From Westiellopsis prolifica IICB1 (lineage in GTDB: Bacteria; Cyanobacteriota; Cyanobacteriia; Cyanobacteriales; Nostocaceae): DNA of 64,000 nt. A program made the position numbers and the translations under genes. Location of the stretch: positions 79,686 to 143,685 of the forward strand of contig NZ_NAPS01000001.1 of assembly GCF_004323185.1 (NCBI RefSeq), read 5' to 3'. The notes under the pieces are model-generated. The model had not been told where the DNA came from, searched no databases, and worked only from the letters and a program-made list of their open reading frames with translations. Shown piece after piece: positions 18,561-28,171 of this stretch. How positions within the stretch are numbered: the stretch's first letter is position 1; each line of letters begins with the position of its first letter.

Positions 18561-18590
18561 GTACAGATGCGATATTCCTCGCGTCTGTAC
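18561..18590. repeat. Dispersed hairpin GTACAGA-GCG..CGC-TCTGTAC
   Basis: A 30-bp imperfect palindrome reading GTACAGATGCGATATTCCTC then GCGTCTGTAC. Its GACGCGAT core also appears at 27642-27661 (inside an ABC exporter gene) and 59594-59613. It could serve as a bidirectional transcript end between convergent thiL and gap2. Confidence 0.75.
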
Positions 18591-18660
18591 AATAGTCAAT
18601 ACTCCAGAGTCGAGAGTCCATAGTTGACAGTTTTGACCATTGACCATTGACCATTGATTA

Positions 18661-19674
18661 TTACTTCCACTTCACAGCTACTAATTCTGCCAGGTCGAGA
18701 ACGCGCTGGCTGTAACCCCATTCGTTGTCGTACCACGCCATAACTTTCACCATGTCACCGCCCATAACCAGTGTTAAGCTGGCATCAATAATGGAAGAAG
18801 CATCAGTACCTTGATAGTCAGAGGATACCAATTGTAGTTCACTGTAGTCTAAAATGCCTTTTAGCTCATTTTCAGAGGCACTCTTGAGAGCTGCGTTGAC
18901 TTCTTCCGCAATTGTTGGCTTTTCAACTTGTATGACAAAATCCACCATTGAAACATTGGGGGTAGGTACACGCAATGCTACACCATTCAGCTTGCCTTTG
19001 AGATCTGGCAGTACCAACGCTACAGCTTTTGCTGCACCGGTGGAAGTAGGCACAATGTTAATAGCCGCAGCACGCGCACGGCGGACATCACGGTGAGAAG
19101 CGTCTAGCAAGCGCTGATCACCTGTGTAGCTGTGGGTGGTGGTCATTGTACCTTTGATGATGCCGAATCTCTCATGTAACACTTTGGCAATCGGAGCCAA
19201 GCAGTTGGTGGTACAGCTAGCGTTACTGATTATGTGGTGTTTGTCGTGATCGTAATCGTGATGATTTACGCCAATTACGAAAGTACCATCTTCGTTTTTG
19301 CCAGGAGCAGTGATTAGAACCTTCTTGGCTCCAGCATTCACATGCTTCATAGCCCCTTCTTTAGCGGTGAATACCCCTGTAGCCTCGATAATTAGGTCAA
19401 TTTCCCACTCTTTCCAGGGCAAGTTTTCTGGGTTGCGATCAGATACACATTTTACGGTCTTGCCGTTGGCGATAATCGAGTTATCATCAGCAGTAATATC
19501 AGCATTTTTTAACTTCCCTAGCATCGAGTCATATTTGAGCAAGTGAGCGTTGGTTCTAGGGTCTGAGGTGTCATTGATAGCAACCAAGTCAATATTGCTA
19601 TTCTCTCTACCCAACCAACAGCGCATAAAATTACGACCGATGCGCCCGAAACCGTTGATAGCAACTCTAATCAC
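18661..19674 (-). CDS. gap2: Glyceraldehyde-3-phosphate dehydrogenase (photosynthetic type)
   Basis: This 337-aa enzyme interconverts 1,3-bisphosphoglycerate and glyceraldehyde-3-phosphate. The Gap2 form works mainly in the reductive (Calvin cycle) direction and accepts NADPH or NADH. The Rossmann loop is NGFGRIGRN near residues 8-16, the catalytic Cys154 lies in [11 protein letters not shown], and His181 lies in THSYTGDQ. The N-terminal FMRCWLGR and the [18 protein letters not shown] stretch are typical of cyanobacterial Gap2 rather than glycolytic Gap1. There is no C-terminal CP12-like extension (GapB type). The gene is monocistronic by spacing. The cofactor assignment is from family knowledge. 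Confidence 0.93.
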   Translation of the reverse strand: MIRVAINGFGRIGRNFMRCWLGRENSNIDLVAINDTSDPRTNAHLLKYDSMLGKLKNADITADDNSIIANGKTVKCVSDRNPENLPWKEWEIDLIIEATGVFTAKEGAMKHVNAGAKKVLITAPGKNEDGTFVIGVNHHDYDHDKHHIISNASCTTNCLAPIAKVLHERFGIIKGTMTTTHSYTGDQRLLDASHRDVRRARAAAINIVPTSTGAAKAVALVLPDLKGKLNGVALRVPTPNVSMVDFVIQVEKPTIAEEVNAALKSASENELKGILDYSELQLVSSDYQGTDASSIIDASLTLVMGGDMVKVMAWYDNEWGYSQRVLDLAELVAVKWK

Positions 19675-19846
19675 AGCGTCTTGCCCTCTGTTATATATGC
19701 CTAATTAAATCTTATGGTTGACCCCGATCATATCGCAAAGGGGGGAGTATATATAACTATAAAATGTGAGATCCCAAAAAAAATTTTAAATTTTTTTTAA
19801 TTATAGGGAACAGGGATCGGGGATTGGGGATCCCCAATCCCCTACT

Positions 19847-20464
19847 TCAAGCATAGAGATTGTGATCAGCTATGTAACTTCGGACTGATTCCGGGACTAG
19901 GTAACGAATTGATTGGCGATCGCGACGCAAGTTACGAATCATGCTTGAAGAAATTCCAACTATAGGGGTATGCAACAAGCGCCAATTTATGCTATAAATC
20001 TGCTTTGCTAGTTTTTGCTCCACCTCTTTGCAGATTAAATCAGTTTGAGTTACACATTCACTACCAACAAATCGAGGTGCAATTAACCAATCGCATAATT
20101 GTGCTAATTCCTGTGCGCGATACCACTGAGGTAACTTTTGAAAGGTATCTAGGCCAACAATCCAATACCAATGAGTCTTGGGATAAGCAGTGGCTAAATC
20201 AATCAGGGTATTGATGGCATAAGAAGTACCAGATTGCAATTGCTCAATCGGTGAAACGGCAAAGGCTGAATTGTCTGTTGTCGCTGCTTGCAGCATTGCT
20301 AAACGATGTTGGAATGAAGCCGCTTTTTTATGAGGAGGATCTGCTGATGGCACCCAAATAACTTTTTCTAGGGGTACTTGATTGAGAGCGGTTTCGGCTA
20401 CGATGAGATGTCCCCAATGAACAGGATCAAATGTGCCACCAAAAATTGCGATTTTTGCATCCAC
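19847..20464 (-). CDS. nadD: Nicotinate-mononucleotide adenylyltransferase
   Basis: NadD joins ATP and nicotinate mononucleotide to give deamido-NAD in NAD synthesis. The 205-aa protein has the nucleotidyltransferase signature GGTFDPVHWGHL with the HxGH pair at His16 and His19, the substrate loop WVPSADPPHK, WWIVGLDTF-like WIVGLDTF near 102, and the closing ISSSMIR motif near 171. The length is normal. The 3' flank (19804-19844) is a GGGAACAGGGATCGGGGATT-type repeat with a GGGGAT/ATCCCC inverted pair, which could fold as a hairpin at the end of the message. The upstream spacer of ~340 bp is shared with murC. Confidence 0.92.
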   Translation of the reverse strand: MDAKIAIFGGTFDPVHWGHLIVAETALNQVPLEKVIWVPSADPPHKKAASFQHRLAMLQAATTDNSAFAVSPIEQLQSGTSYAINTLIDLATAYPKTHWYWIVGLDTFQKLPQWYRAQELAQLCDWLIAPRFVGSECVTQTDLICKEVEQKLAKQIYSINWRLLHTPIVGISSSMIRNLRRDRQSIRYLVPESVRSYIADHNLYA

Positions 20465-20801
20465 TCTCTTTAATTTTGCTTAAGTCGATATTAAAGTGAT
20501 TAACCATCAGCCCACTATTATAGCCAATTCCAGCAATGAAACAAAAATTATGTGTTTGAAAATACAGTTGTATATTTCCCGAAAGTGCAGAAATTTGCAG
20601 AATAAACATAATATTAGTTCATGAAGAGAAAAACTACTAACGAGGTTAAAATCATTCTGAAGTAATGTCATCTGAGCATCAAAATCAACCAATCATGAGT
20701 ATGAGATTTATATAGAGGTAGTATCTTTAAAAAACAAAATCCTGTTATGATACGCGTGTTATTTGTGATGATGGTGTGGTGTGGTGTTAGAGGAGTAATA
20801 G
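20465..20801. other. Divergent upstream region of nadD and murC
   Basis: This 337-bp spacer should hold promoters in both directions. Apart from the likely murC promoter and ribosome site at its right end, I see no gene or repeat. Confidence 0.45.
20746..20795 (+). promoter_or_regulatory. Likely murC promoter -10 and ribosome binding site
   Basis: TATGAT at 20746-20751 fits a -10 box. AGGAG at 20791-20795 lies six bases before the murC ATG and supports that start. No convincing -35 box is seen. Confidence 0.4.
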
Positions 20802-22265
20802 ATGAATAATTGTGTAGACTTTAGCGGTAGACCATTTCATTTTATTGGGATTGGTGGCATAGGTATGTCTGCTCTGGCATATGTGCTAGCCAAACGACAA
20901 TTGCCAGTTTCTGGTTCGGATCTTCGCCCAAATCACATAACTTGTAAATTGGAATCTCTCGGCGCTCATATTTTTGCCAAGCAAGAAGCAAGCAATTTGG
21001 AATTCTTTCGTCCAAAAGAGAATGAAAATCAAGTAGTCTTAAATACTAAAAATCATGTGTCAACTGATAAAGTGGCACAATTACCACAAGTAATTTGTTC
21101 AACAGCAATAAATACTAATAATCTGGAATATAAAGCAGCATTAGAATTAGGCTGCCCAATTTTCCATCGTTCAGATGTATTGGCAAATTTAATTTCTGAA
21201 TATGACAGCATTGCAGTTGCTGGAACTCATGGCAAAACCACCACTAGTAGCATGATTGGATATATGTTACTGGAAGCGGGTCTTGACCCCACAATCTTAA
21301 TTGGTGGTGAAGTTAATGCTTGGGAAGGTAACGCTAGATTAGGGCAAAGTCGCTATTTGGTAGCAGAAGCAGATGAATCAGATGGTTCATTAGTCAAACA
21401 TGCCCCAAAAATCGGTGTAATCACGAATATTGAACTAGACCATCCTGACCACTATGACAATTTAGAAGAAGTAGTGGAGATTTTCCATACCTTTGCTAAA
21501 AGTTGTCAGACTCTAGTGGCTAGCATTGATTGTGCAACAGTGCGCGATCGCTTTCAACCAACAATAAGTTATAGCTTATATTCAGACACAGGTGCAGATT
21601 ATACCGTTACAAATATAGATTATCGTGCTGATGGCACTACCGCTTTAGTTTGGGAGCGGGGCAAAGCCTTGGGTGTGTTAAAGTTACGTTTACTCGGTCG
21701 CCACAACCTCAGCAATGCTCTGGCAGCAGTGGCCGTTGGTCGCGTTTTGGGATTAGAATTTGGTGAAATCGGCAAGGGTCTTGCAACTTTTGAAGGTGCA
21801 AGACGCCGCTTTGAATTTCGGGGTGAAGCTCATGGTATCACATTTATTGATGACTATGCTCATCATCCCAGCGAAATTCGTGCAACTTTAGCAGCTGCAC
21901 GTCTACAAGCAAGACCAGGACAAAGGGTCGTCGCCATCTTCCAACCCCATCGCTACAGCCGTACACTGGCATTTTTAGAAGAATTTGCCGAATCTTTTAC
22001 CCATGCTGATGTAGTTATACTGACTGACATTTACAGCGCCGGAGAAGTCAACTTAGGACAGGTAAGTGGAGAACAACTAGCACAGGAAGTTGCAAAGCAT
22101 CATCCACAAGTTAAGTATCAAGCAAACCTCAGTTCTATGTGTGATTTCTTACAGCAAACACTACGTTCTGGAGACTTAGCGTTGTTTTTAGGAGCTGGAA
22201 ATTTAAATCAGGTAATTCCGGAGGTAATTGCTACACTTCGTCAGCCAGCTACAGCAACATCCTAA
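20802..22265 (+). CDS. murC: UDP-N-acetylmuramate--L-alanine ligase
   Basis: MurC adds L-alanine to UDP-MurNAc with ATP, the first peptide step of cytoplasmic peptidoglycan precursor synthesis. The 487-aa protein has the N-terminal UDP-binding motif [11 protein letters not shown] (residues ~16-27), the ATP loop [10 protein letters not shown] near 145, EADESDGS near 196, [11 protein letters not shown] near 214, and the C-terminal [11 protein letters not shown] near 351. The length is normal with a small insert near 65-90. A strong ribosome site (AGGAG, six bases upstream) fixes the start. murB follows 125 bp downstream of its stop on the same strand, the arrangement common in cyanobacteria. 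Confidence 0.95.
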   Translation: MNNCVDFSGRPFHFIGIGGIGMSALAYVLAKRQLPVSGSDLRPNHITCKLESLGAHIFAKQEASNLEFFRPKENENQVVLNTKNHVSTDKVAQLPQVICSTAINTNNLEYKAALELGCPIFHRSDVLANLISEYDSIAVAGTHGKTTTSSMIGYMLLEAGLDPTILIGGEVNAWEGNARLGQSRYLVAEADESDGSLVKHAPKIGVITNIELDHPDHYDNLEEVVEIFHTFAKSCQTLVASIDCATVRDRFQPTISYSLYSDTGADYTVTNIDYRADGTTALVWERGKALGVLKLRLLGRHNLSNALAAVAVGRVLGLEFGEIGKGLATFEGARRRFEFRGEAHGITFIDDYAHHPSEIRATLAAARLQARPGQRVVAIFQPHRYSRTLAFLEEFAESFTHADVVILTDIYSAGEVNLGQVSGEQLAQEVAKHHPQVKYQANLSSMCDFLQQTLRSGDLALFLGAGNLNQVIPEVIATLRQPATATS

Positions 22266-22390
22266 AAGTTTCACTAACTAGTTTCCCTATCTGGCATAGT
22301 GTCAGTTTTGTAAATTTCTTTAAATTGCATCAACAAATAACCGTGTTCCTACGGTGGATAAACATCAAAATAAAACAGATTCTGGTAAAT

Positions 22391-23386
22391 ATGGTAATTT
22401 CCCAGGCAGCTGTAGATGTCTGCACAAATTCTGGTGTGACTGTAAATAAACAACAAACGACAAATTCCGATATTAAGGAAATTCCTTTACTTGGTACTGA
22501 CTGCGCGATCAAACCACAAGTTCCTCTGTCAGCATATACCTCTTACAGAGTAGGAGGGCCAGCAGAATGGTATGTTGCTCCACGTAACATTGAAGCAATG
22601 TATGCTAGTTTAAGGTATGCAAAAGAGGAAGGTTTGCGAGTAACAGTACTGGGAGCAGGTTCTAACTTGCTAGTAAGCGATCGCGGAATTCCAGGTTTAG
22701 TCATCGCTACTCGTCGCCTTCGTCAAACTCATTTTGATCTAGAAACCGGTCTATTAACTGTAGCTGCTGGCGAACCCATTCCCGGTTTGGCCATGGCAGT
22801 CGCAGAGCAAGGATGGCAGGGCTTAGAATGGTCTGTAGGTATCCCTGGAACCGTCGGTGGTGCTGTGGTGATGAATGCAGGAGCGCATAATAGCTGTATT
22901 GCAGATATCTTAGTTAGCGCTCAAGTACTTTCACCTGATGGCACTATTGAAACCGTGACTAGCGAGCAATTGGGTTATAGTTATCGTACTTCGATTTTAC
23001 AAGGAAGCGATCGCATTGTTACCCAAGCCACATTCCGAATGCAACCCGGTGCTGATCCCGCCTTGGTAATTGCAACAACCAAGCAACACAAACAACACCG
23101 ACTGACAACCCAACCCTACGACAAACCTAGTTGCGGTAGCGTCTTCCGCAACCCCAAACCCTATTCCGCAGGCTGGTTAATTGAACAAACGGGTTTAAAA
23201 GGCTTCCAAATTGGTAACGCACAAGTAGCACAACGCCACGCTAATTTTATCGTCAACTGCGGTGGTGCGAGTGCGTGGGATATTTTCAATCTCATTCGTC
23301 ATGTGCAGTATCAAGTACAGGATCGCTGGTCAATTTTATTAGAACCAGAAGTTAAGATGTTGGGAGAATTCCCAGCAGTTTGTTGA
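22391..23386 (+). CDS. murB: UDP-N-acetylenolpyruvoylglucosamine reductase
   Basis: MurB is a FAD enzyme that reduces UDP-GlcNAc-enolpyruvate with NADPH to UDP-MurNAc. Motifs seen are the FAD-binding [10 protein letters not shown] and [35 protein letters not shown], and the catalytic Ser in CGSVFRNP. The frame is open back to a TTG at 22325, but the first 22 codons are not conserved-looking; I prefer ATG 22391 (331 aa). A short piece of this gene around 23156-23182 (coding [10 protein letters not shown]) recurs in the spacer at 43572-43600. It is probably co-transcribed with murC. Confidence 0.93.
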   Translation: MVISQAAVDVCTNSGVTVNKQQTTNSDIKEIPLLGTDCAIKPQVPLSAYTSYRVGGPAEWYVAPRNIEAMYASLRYAKEEGLRVTVLGAGSNLLVSDRGIPGLVIATRRLRQTHFDLETGLLTVAAGEPIPGLAMAVAEQGWQGLEWSVGIPGTVGGAVVMNAGAHNSCIADILVSAQVLSPDGTIETVTSEQLGYSYRTSILQGSDRIVTQATFRMQPGADPALVIATTKQHKQHRLTTQPYDKPSCGSVFRNPKPYSAGWLIEQTGLKGFQIGNAQVAQRHANFIVNCGGASAWDIFNLIRHVQYQVQDRWSILLEPEVKMLGEFPAVC

Positions 23387-23480
23387 TTTGATAATTGTGA
23401 TTTATATTCATGACTGTGAGCGTCAGCTTCTAGCTGGCGCTTTTGGTTGGTAGATAGTTTGTACAATCAGAGCAAAGCCA

Positions 23481-23960
23481 GTGGTTGAGATTAGACCAAT
23501 CCAGCAACATCAAATCGAACAAGCCAAGCAAATAGTTATGGGAGTTTCCCTAGAAATTTGGCAAGGTGTACTGACCGAAGCAGATTTGAGGCGAATTGAT
23601 TCCATGTCTGATATCGAGAATGTGCAGTCACACTATTTTGACAATGGCGGTACGTTCTTGGTTTTGGTTGATGATGAACAAGTTGTAGGGACTGGGGCGA
23701 TTCGACGACTCGATGATGAAATCTGTGAACTCAAGCGAATGTGGTTTCTCAAAGAGTATCGAGGACAGGGTTTCGGCTGGAAAATGGCTCAAACGCTCTT
23801 CGATTTTGCACGGCAAGCAGGGTATCACAAAGCCAGACTTGACCTAGCTAACGAAGAGCGACAATCACAAGCACTCAAACTTTACAGCAAACTTGGTTTT
23901 TACTCGATTGAACGGTATAATGATAGTCCATGTACTGTGTTCATGGAGAAAGTTTTATAA
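23481..23960 (+). CDS. GNAT-family N-acetyltransferase
   Basis: This 159-aa protein has the GNAT fold: the acetyl-CoA loop EYRGQGFGWKMAQTL (R/Q-x-x-G-x-G/A) near residues 93-107, a preceding beta-strand with LKRMWF, and the C-terminal LYSKLGFYSIERY typical of the fold's last strands. The N-terminal VEIRPIQQHQIEQAK is the usual first strand and helix. The start is GTG at 23481; no ATG is available upstream of the domain. The acceptor substrate cannot be deduced. It lies 95 bp after murB on the same strand and converges with the Rieske oxygenase gene. Confidence 0.85.
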   Translation: MVEIRPIQQHQIEQAKQIVMGVSLEIWQGVLTEADLRRIDSMSDIENVQSHYFDNGGTFLVLVDDEQVVGTGAIRRLDDEICELKRMWFLKEYRGQGFGWKMAQTLFDFARQAGYHKARLDLANEERQSQALKLYSKLGFYSIERYNDSPCTVFMEKVL

Positions 23961-23990
23961 GCACTTAAGTGCTTACTACGAAATATTTCC

Positions 23991-25322
23991 CTATCTATCC
24001 GCATGAACATAGTCCACAAAGTAAAATTTAGGACTAAGCCAGAATTTTAACCAAGCATAAGCTGCAAGTCCAAGTAGGGCTGTGATTACCAGAGGTAAGC
24101 CAAGTTGAACTCGAAGTGCATCGGGAAGAACAGCAACTCCAGCAACAGTAATCGCAAAGTATGCTAAAAGTGCTATTTGTAAGCGTTGCACAACTTTCAG
24201 CGCACCCCGACAGCTACTACAATGCTGCGTGTGTTGTTTGTAACGATCCAAAACTTGTTCGCGATTTTCATTGATATTCCTGATTTCTGGAACACTTATT
24301 CCCACTTCACTCCAGGGTAACTGTCCATGACAATACTTATCAAACCACCCCCTATACTCAATCACTAAACGGTCAGCACTGGTAGGTAGTTTATAGGCAG
24401 TTTTCCAGCTTTGTGACGATTCTGTCTGTTGGAGAAAATACTCTTGCTGTTGTAGAAGCACCATATCTCCATCAAGAACTTCATTACGTTCGCTAATGTG
24501 ATTCCACCAACGGGGTATGAAACGACGAGCTGTATTGGCAAAGTTACGAGGAAACTGAGCCACAATCCGAGATTTACCAGGAGATACTGGTACACAATAA
24601 GTTACAAGTCCAATCTGCTTTCCAGCGTCGCCAAACTTGATTGCATATTCCAACCGACAAGGTGGTTCAAAAGTAATTGTTGTTTGGTATCGTCCGATAG
24701 TACCTGCTTCAATCAAATTTGCTGTTGATTGCAGAATTTCAATTGGTATAGGTTTTGCTTGTGCGCGATCGCCTTGTACCCCATGATGAGCAAAAGGAAC
24801 ATGACTAGGATCTGCGACGTTTTCTACTAGGATTTCCCAGTCATATTCTAAGTCACGTACAAAAGAAGACCAAACAAAACCTTTGGTTGCATCGACTTGC
24901 GGTGACACAGGTAAAGCTGTAGTCGCCGCGAGATCCGCTGATTTAACATCAGGCCACACCCAAAGTAGATCCTGTGCTTGGCGAACTGGTAAGGTAATTG
25001 CACACAGATTTTCTTTATTCTTACTCACAAGTTCTGGATTTTCTGCTTGGGGAATGTGAGTACAAATTCCTTGCTGATCAAATTGCCATCCATGATAACT
25101 ACACATCAAATTACCTGTTTTCTCGTCAATCCGTCCCTCACTTAAGGGTGCAAGGCGATGGGGACATTTATCCAAAAATACGCGATAGTTCTGATCTGAC
25201 TTAGGTTTCCAAATGACTAAGCGCAGTCCCAAAAGTGTAACTGGTGTTGGTCTTTTGGGGTCTAGGTCTTCAACGGGTGAAATGGGATACCAGTGCTGAA
25301 AAAAGTTGAATTCTGATTGCAT
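23991..25322 (-). CDS. Rieske oxygenase of the PaO/Tic55 family
   Basis: This 443-aa membrane-anchored non-heme iron oxygenase is related to plant pheophorbide a oxygenase, Tic55 and PTC52. The Rieske [2Fe-2S] ligands are Cys53/His55 in CPHRLAPL and Cys74/His77 in CSYHGW. The mononuclear iron site lies in DPSHVPFAHHG near residue 170. The C-terminus has the family's HCSSCRGAL motif (a CxxC thought to be a thioredoxin target in plants) followed by two membrane helices (~385-435). The substrate in cyanobacteria is not established; a chlorophyll-related ring or other pigment is possible. It lies 167 bp downstream of the ABC exporter gene on the same strand. Confidence 0.87.
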   Translation of the reverse strand: MQSEFNFFQHWYPISPVEDLDPKRPTPVTLLGLRLVIWKPKSDQNYRVFLDKCPHRLAPLSEGRIDEKTGNLMCSYHGWQFDQQGICTHIPQAENPELVSKNKENLCAITLPVRQAQDLLWVWPDVKSADLAATTALPVSPQVDATKGFVWSSFVRDLEYDWEILVENVADPSHVPFAHHGVQGDRAQAKPIPIEILQSTANLIEAGTIGRYQTTITFEPPCRLEYAIKFGDAGKQIGLVTYCVPVSPGKSRIVAQFPRNFANTARRFIPRWWNHISERNEVLDGDMVLLQQQEYFLQQTESSQSWKTAYKLPTSADRLVIEYRGWFDKYCHGQLPWSEVGISVPEIRNINENREQVLDRYKQHTQHCSSCRGALKVVQRLQIALLAYFAITVAGVAVLPDALRVQLGLPLVITALLGLAAYAWLKFWLSPKFYFVDYVHADR

Positions 25323-25489
25323 TATGTAGTTACAGTGATGGGTATTTCAAGAGTCTCCTTTTTGTATTTTGACCATAAATTGGAAGATACAGCAAATAAT
25401 AGCCTAGCTGATCTTGGAAGGTAAGTGTAACTTTTGAGCTAGTAGCGTGCTTTAGCAACAGCGTAACGAACGTACAACTTTGGTTATAG

Positions 25490-28171
25490 CTAAATATTAA
25501 ACTGCTGCCGTTGATACAGCGACCAATACAAACCTTTTTGCTGCAATAGATCTGTATGTGTCCCGCGTTCGATCAAAACTCCTTTTTCTAACACCAAAAT
25601 TAAATCAGCACGTTTTAAAGGTGCAAAGCGGTGAGCAATTAAAAATACAGTCCGTCCTTGGGAAACTGTTTGCAAGTTTTGCAGTACCTGTTGTTCGGTT
25701 TCACTATCTAGGGCGCTGGTAGCTTCGTCTAATATCAAAATAGGCGCTTGGGAAAGAAACAACCGCGCTAGGGCTATACGTTGGCGTTGTCCCCCAGATA
25801 AAGCTGTACCCCGTTCGCCAACATTGGTTTCGTAACCATGGGGTAACTCACTAATAAAGTCATGGGCAACAGCAAGTCTAGCAGCTTCTACTACTTGTTC
25901 TGCGGTAATTTCTGGATTCCCCAGGGTGATGTTATCTAAAATCGAACCGTTGAATAAAAAGTCTTCTTGCAAAACAACGCTAATCTGTTGACGCAAGGAA
26001 GTTAAGTCAGCGCTTTTAATATCAAAACCGTCAATGAGAATGCGTCCTGATTCGATTTGATAGAGACGTTGCAAAAGTTTAGAAAGGGTACTCTTACCAG
26101 AACCACTGCGTCCGACAATACCAACAAATTGCCCTGGCTGCACGTTAAAAGAAATACCCCGTAGCACAGGTTCAGTATTTTGGCGGTAGCGGAAAAATAC
26201 TTGATCAAAAGCGACTTGGCCTTTCAGGGGTGGTAAAACTAAACCTGTACCTGGTTCTGCTTCTGGGGCGACGTTGAGAATATCGCCAATTCTGTCTACG
26301 GAAAGCAGAACTTGTTGCAGATTTTGCCACAGTTGTACTAATCTTAACAATGGGCCAGTCACTCTACCAGAAAGCATTTGAAAAGCGACAAGTTGACCAA
26401 CTGTAAGTTTGTTTTCAATGACTAACTTAGCACCAAACCAGAGAATGAGTAGGCTAGAGAAATTAGTCAGGAAGTCACCGATATTGCTGCTGATATTAGA
26501 AGTGGTGGAAGCTTTAAAACCTGTGCGGATAAAACGAGCAAATAAACCTTCCCAACGATCGCGTGCTACTGCTTCGGCTGCATGGGCTTTCACTGAATGA
26601 ATTCCTGTGACTGTCTCTACCAAAAATGACTGGCTATCAGCACTGCGGTTAAAGGTTTCGTTGAGCCAGTTACGAAGAATTGGTGTAGCTACTAGTGTCA
26701 GAATCGCAAATAAAGGTAGTACCGCCAACGCCGTGAAGGTGAGGGGAATGCTGTAGTAGAACATCAATACCAGATATACCACAGCAAAAACGCTGTCTAA
26801 CACCACAGTCAAAGCTGTACCAGTGAGAAACTGACGAATTTGTTCCAGTTCCTGCACCCGTGCAACTGTGTCTCCTACCCGGCGTGATTCAAAGTAAGCT
26901 AAAGGTAAGCGCATCAAGTGGCGAAATAGCTGGGCGGACAAACTTAAATCTAAGCGTCGGGCGGTGTGAGTAAAGACAAATAGCCGTAGAATACCAAGTG
27001 TAGCCTCAAAAATTGCCACTAATAACAATGCGATCGCCATGACATCAAGAGTAGCCAAACTCTCTTGTACCATGACTTTATCGATTACAACTTGGGTAAT
27101 CAGTGGCGTTGCTAACCCCAGCATTTGTAACGTCAACGACGCCAGCAACACTTCCCCTAATAGTCCCCGATATTGCCAGACAGCCGGTAAAAACCAATTA
27201 AGGTTAAATTTTTCCTGCTTTTGAATTAACTCTACTTGCCACAGTTGCCCATTCCAATACTCTTCTACCAATGACTGTGACAAAATTTCACAAGTGCGAT
27301 CGCCATTGAGAGGATTGGCTATGAGTAAGCGATCGCCCCTCACAGCATAAACTACCACCCAGTTACCTTCAGCTTCCGGTGATTCACCCCACTGCAATAA
27401 AGCCGGAAATGACAACTGTTGCAAATCCATCCAACTCACTTGCAATCTTCGCAGTACAAAGCCTAACTTTTCTCCTGCTTCTACAACATGTTTTGGCTGC
27501 TGTCCTCTGACTTGGCGTTGTACCCATTCCAACTTCACAGGTTGATCTAACTGTTGCGCCACCATTGTTAAACAAGCAGCAGCCGTATTCCGACTAGCAA
27601 CAAACGGGTAAGTTTGCTGGGAGGTGTGGGGAGTAATGTAGAGACGCGATTCATCGCGTCTGGGGGTCTGGGGAGTGTGGGGGGAGTAAGAGAAGTCCCC
27701 CTTGTCCCCCCTGTCCCCCTCGTCCCCCCTATCTCCTTCCCAAAATTCCTCAATTTGTGGTGTGGAAATTTCTGCCCATACTTTTACAGGCCAACGTACA
27801 ACTACTACATCTTTGCTAGCAGCTACAGCTTTGCATTCGAGCGGTAATTTCTGCAAGCTACCAAACCAATCACCTGTCGTTAAAGTTGCTAGTGGTTTAC
27901 CAACTCCTTCCTCCCGCAGGCGGACTTTACCACTGACAATCAAAAACTGATAACCTACTCCATCTTTTGGCCAGATTCTTTTTCCTAAACCGAAGCGTAG
28001 AGTTTCTGACTTTTGTTGCAATAGGGTTTGCTGTTGTGAACTTAACCAACATAGCGGTGCTTGTGTCCAAGGTAGAGAGGCTAGCACCCTTGTATGTGAA
28101 GACTCATCATCTATCAGGTTTAATTCACTTGCAGTTTTACCGTTAGCTTCTGAATTTTCTCTGCTAGCCAT
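25490..28171 (-). CDS. Type I secretion-type ABC exporter with degenerate C39 domain
   Basis: This 893-aa inner-membrane exporter probably drives secretion of a protein or peptide. Domain order: a cyclic-nucleotide-binding-like fold (~35-138), a linker (142-186), a C39 peptidase-like domain (~190-300), a six-helix membrane domain (~330-620) and an ATPase with Walker A GRSGSGKS near 685, LSGGQRQR near 792 and ILILDEATS near 812. The C39 domain lacks the catalytic Cys and His (RNTAAACL and NWVVVYAV where peptidases have DCG-ACL and H-VV), so it should bind rather than cleave. The linker is coded by spacer repeats. The gene overlaps the upstream PPIase gene by 52 bp. No HlyD-type adaptor is adjacent. 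Confidence 0.88.
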   Translation of the reverse strand: MASRENSEANGKTASELNLIDDESSHTRVLASLPWTQAPLCWLSSQQQTLLQQKSETLRFGLGKRIWPKDGVGYQFLIVSGKVRLREEGVGKPLATLTTGDWFGSLQKLPLECKAVAASKDVVVVRWPVKVWAEISTPQIEEFWEGDRGDEGDRGDKGDFSYSPHTPQTPRRDESRLYITPHTSQQTYPFVASRNTAAACLTMVAQQLDQPVKLEWVQRQVRGQQPKHVVEAGEKLGFVLRRLQVSWMDLQQLSFPALLQWGESPEAEGNWVVVYAVRGDRLLIANPLNGDRTCEILSQSLVEEYWNGQLWQVELIQKQEKFNLNWFLPAVWQYRGLLGEVLLASLTLQMLGLATPLITQVVIDKVMVQESLATLDVMAIALLLVAIFEATLGILRLFVFTHTARRLDLSLSAQLFRHLMRLPLAYFESRRVGDTVARVQELEQIRQFLTGTALTVVLDSVFAVVYLVLMFYYSIPLTFTALAVLPLFAILTLVATPILRNWLNETFNRSADSQSFLVETVTGIHSVKAHAAEAVARDRWEGLFARFIRTGFKASTTSNISSNIGDFLTNFSSLLILWFGAKLVIENKLTVGQLVAFQMLSGRVTGPLLRLVQLWQNLQQVLLSVDRIGDILNVAPEAEPGTGLVLPPLKGQVAFDQVFFRYRQNTEPVLRGISFNVQPGQFVGIVGRSGSGKSTLSKLLQRLYQIESGRILIDGFDIKSADLTSLRQQISVVLQEDFLFNGSILDNITLGNPEITAEQVVEAARLAVAHDFISELPHGYETNVGERGTALSGGQRQRIALARLFLSQAPILILDEATSALDSETEQQVLQNLQTVSQGRTVFLIAHRFAPLKRADLILVLEKGVLIERGTHTDLLQQKGLYWSLYQRQQFNI
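27616..27735. repeat. Spacer-type repeats inside the ABC exporter gene
   Basis: Contains GTGGGGAGT tandem pieces, the hairpin AGACGCGATTCATCGCGTCT (27642-27661) and a CCCCCTTGTCCCCCCTGTCC tract. All three types also occur between genes in this window. Translated in frame they give GDRGDEGDRGDKGD and RRDESRLY in the linker. Confidence 0.85.
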
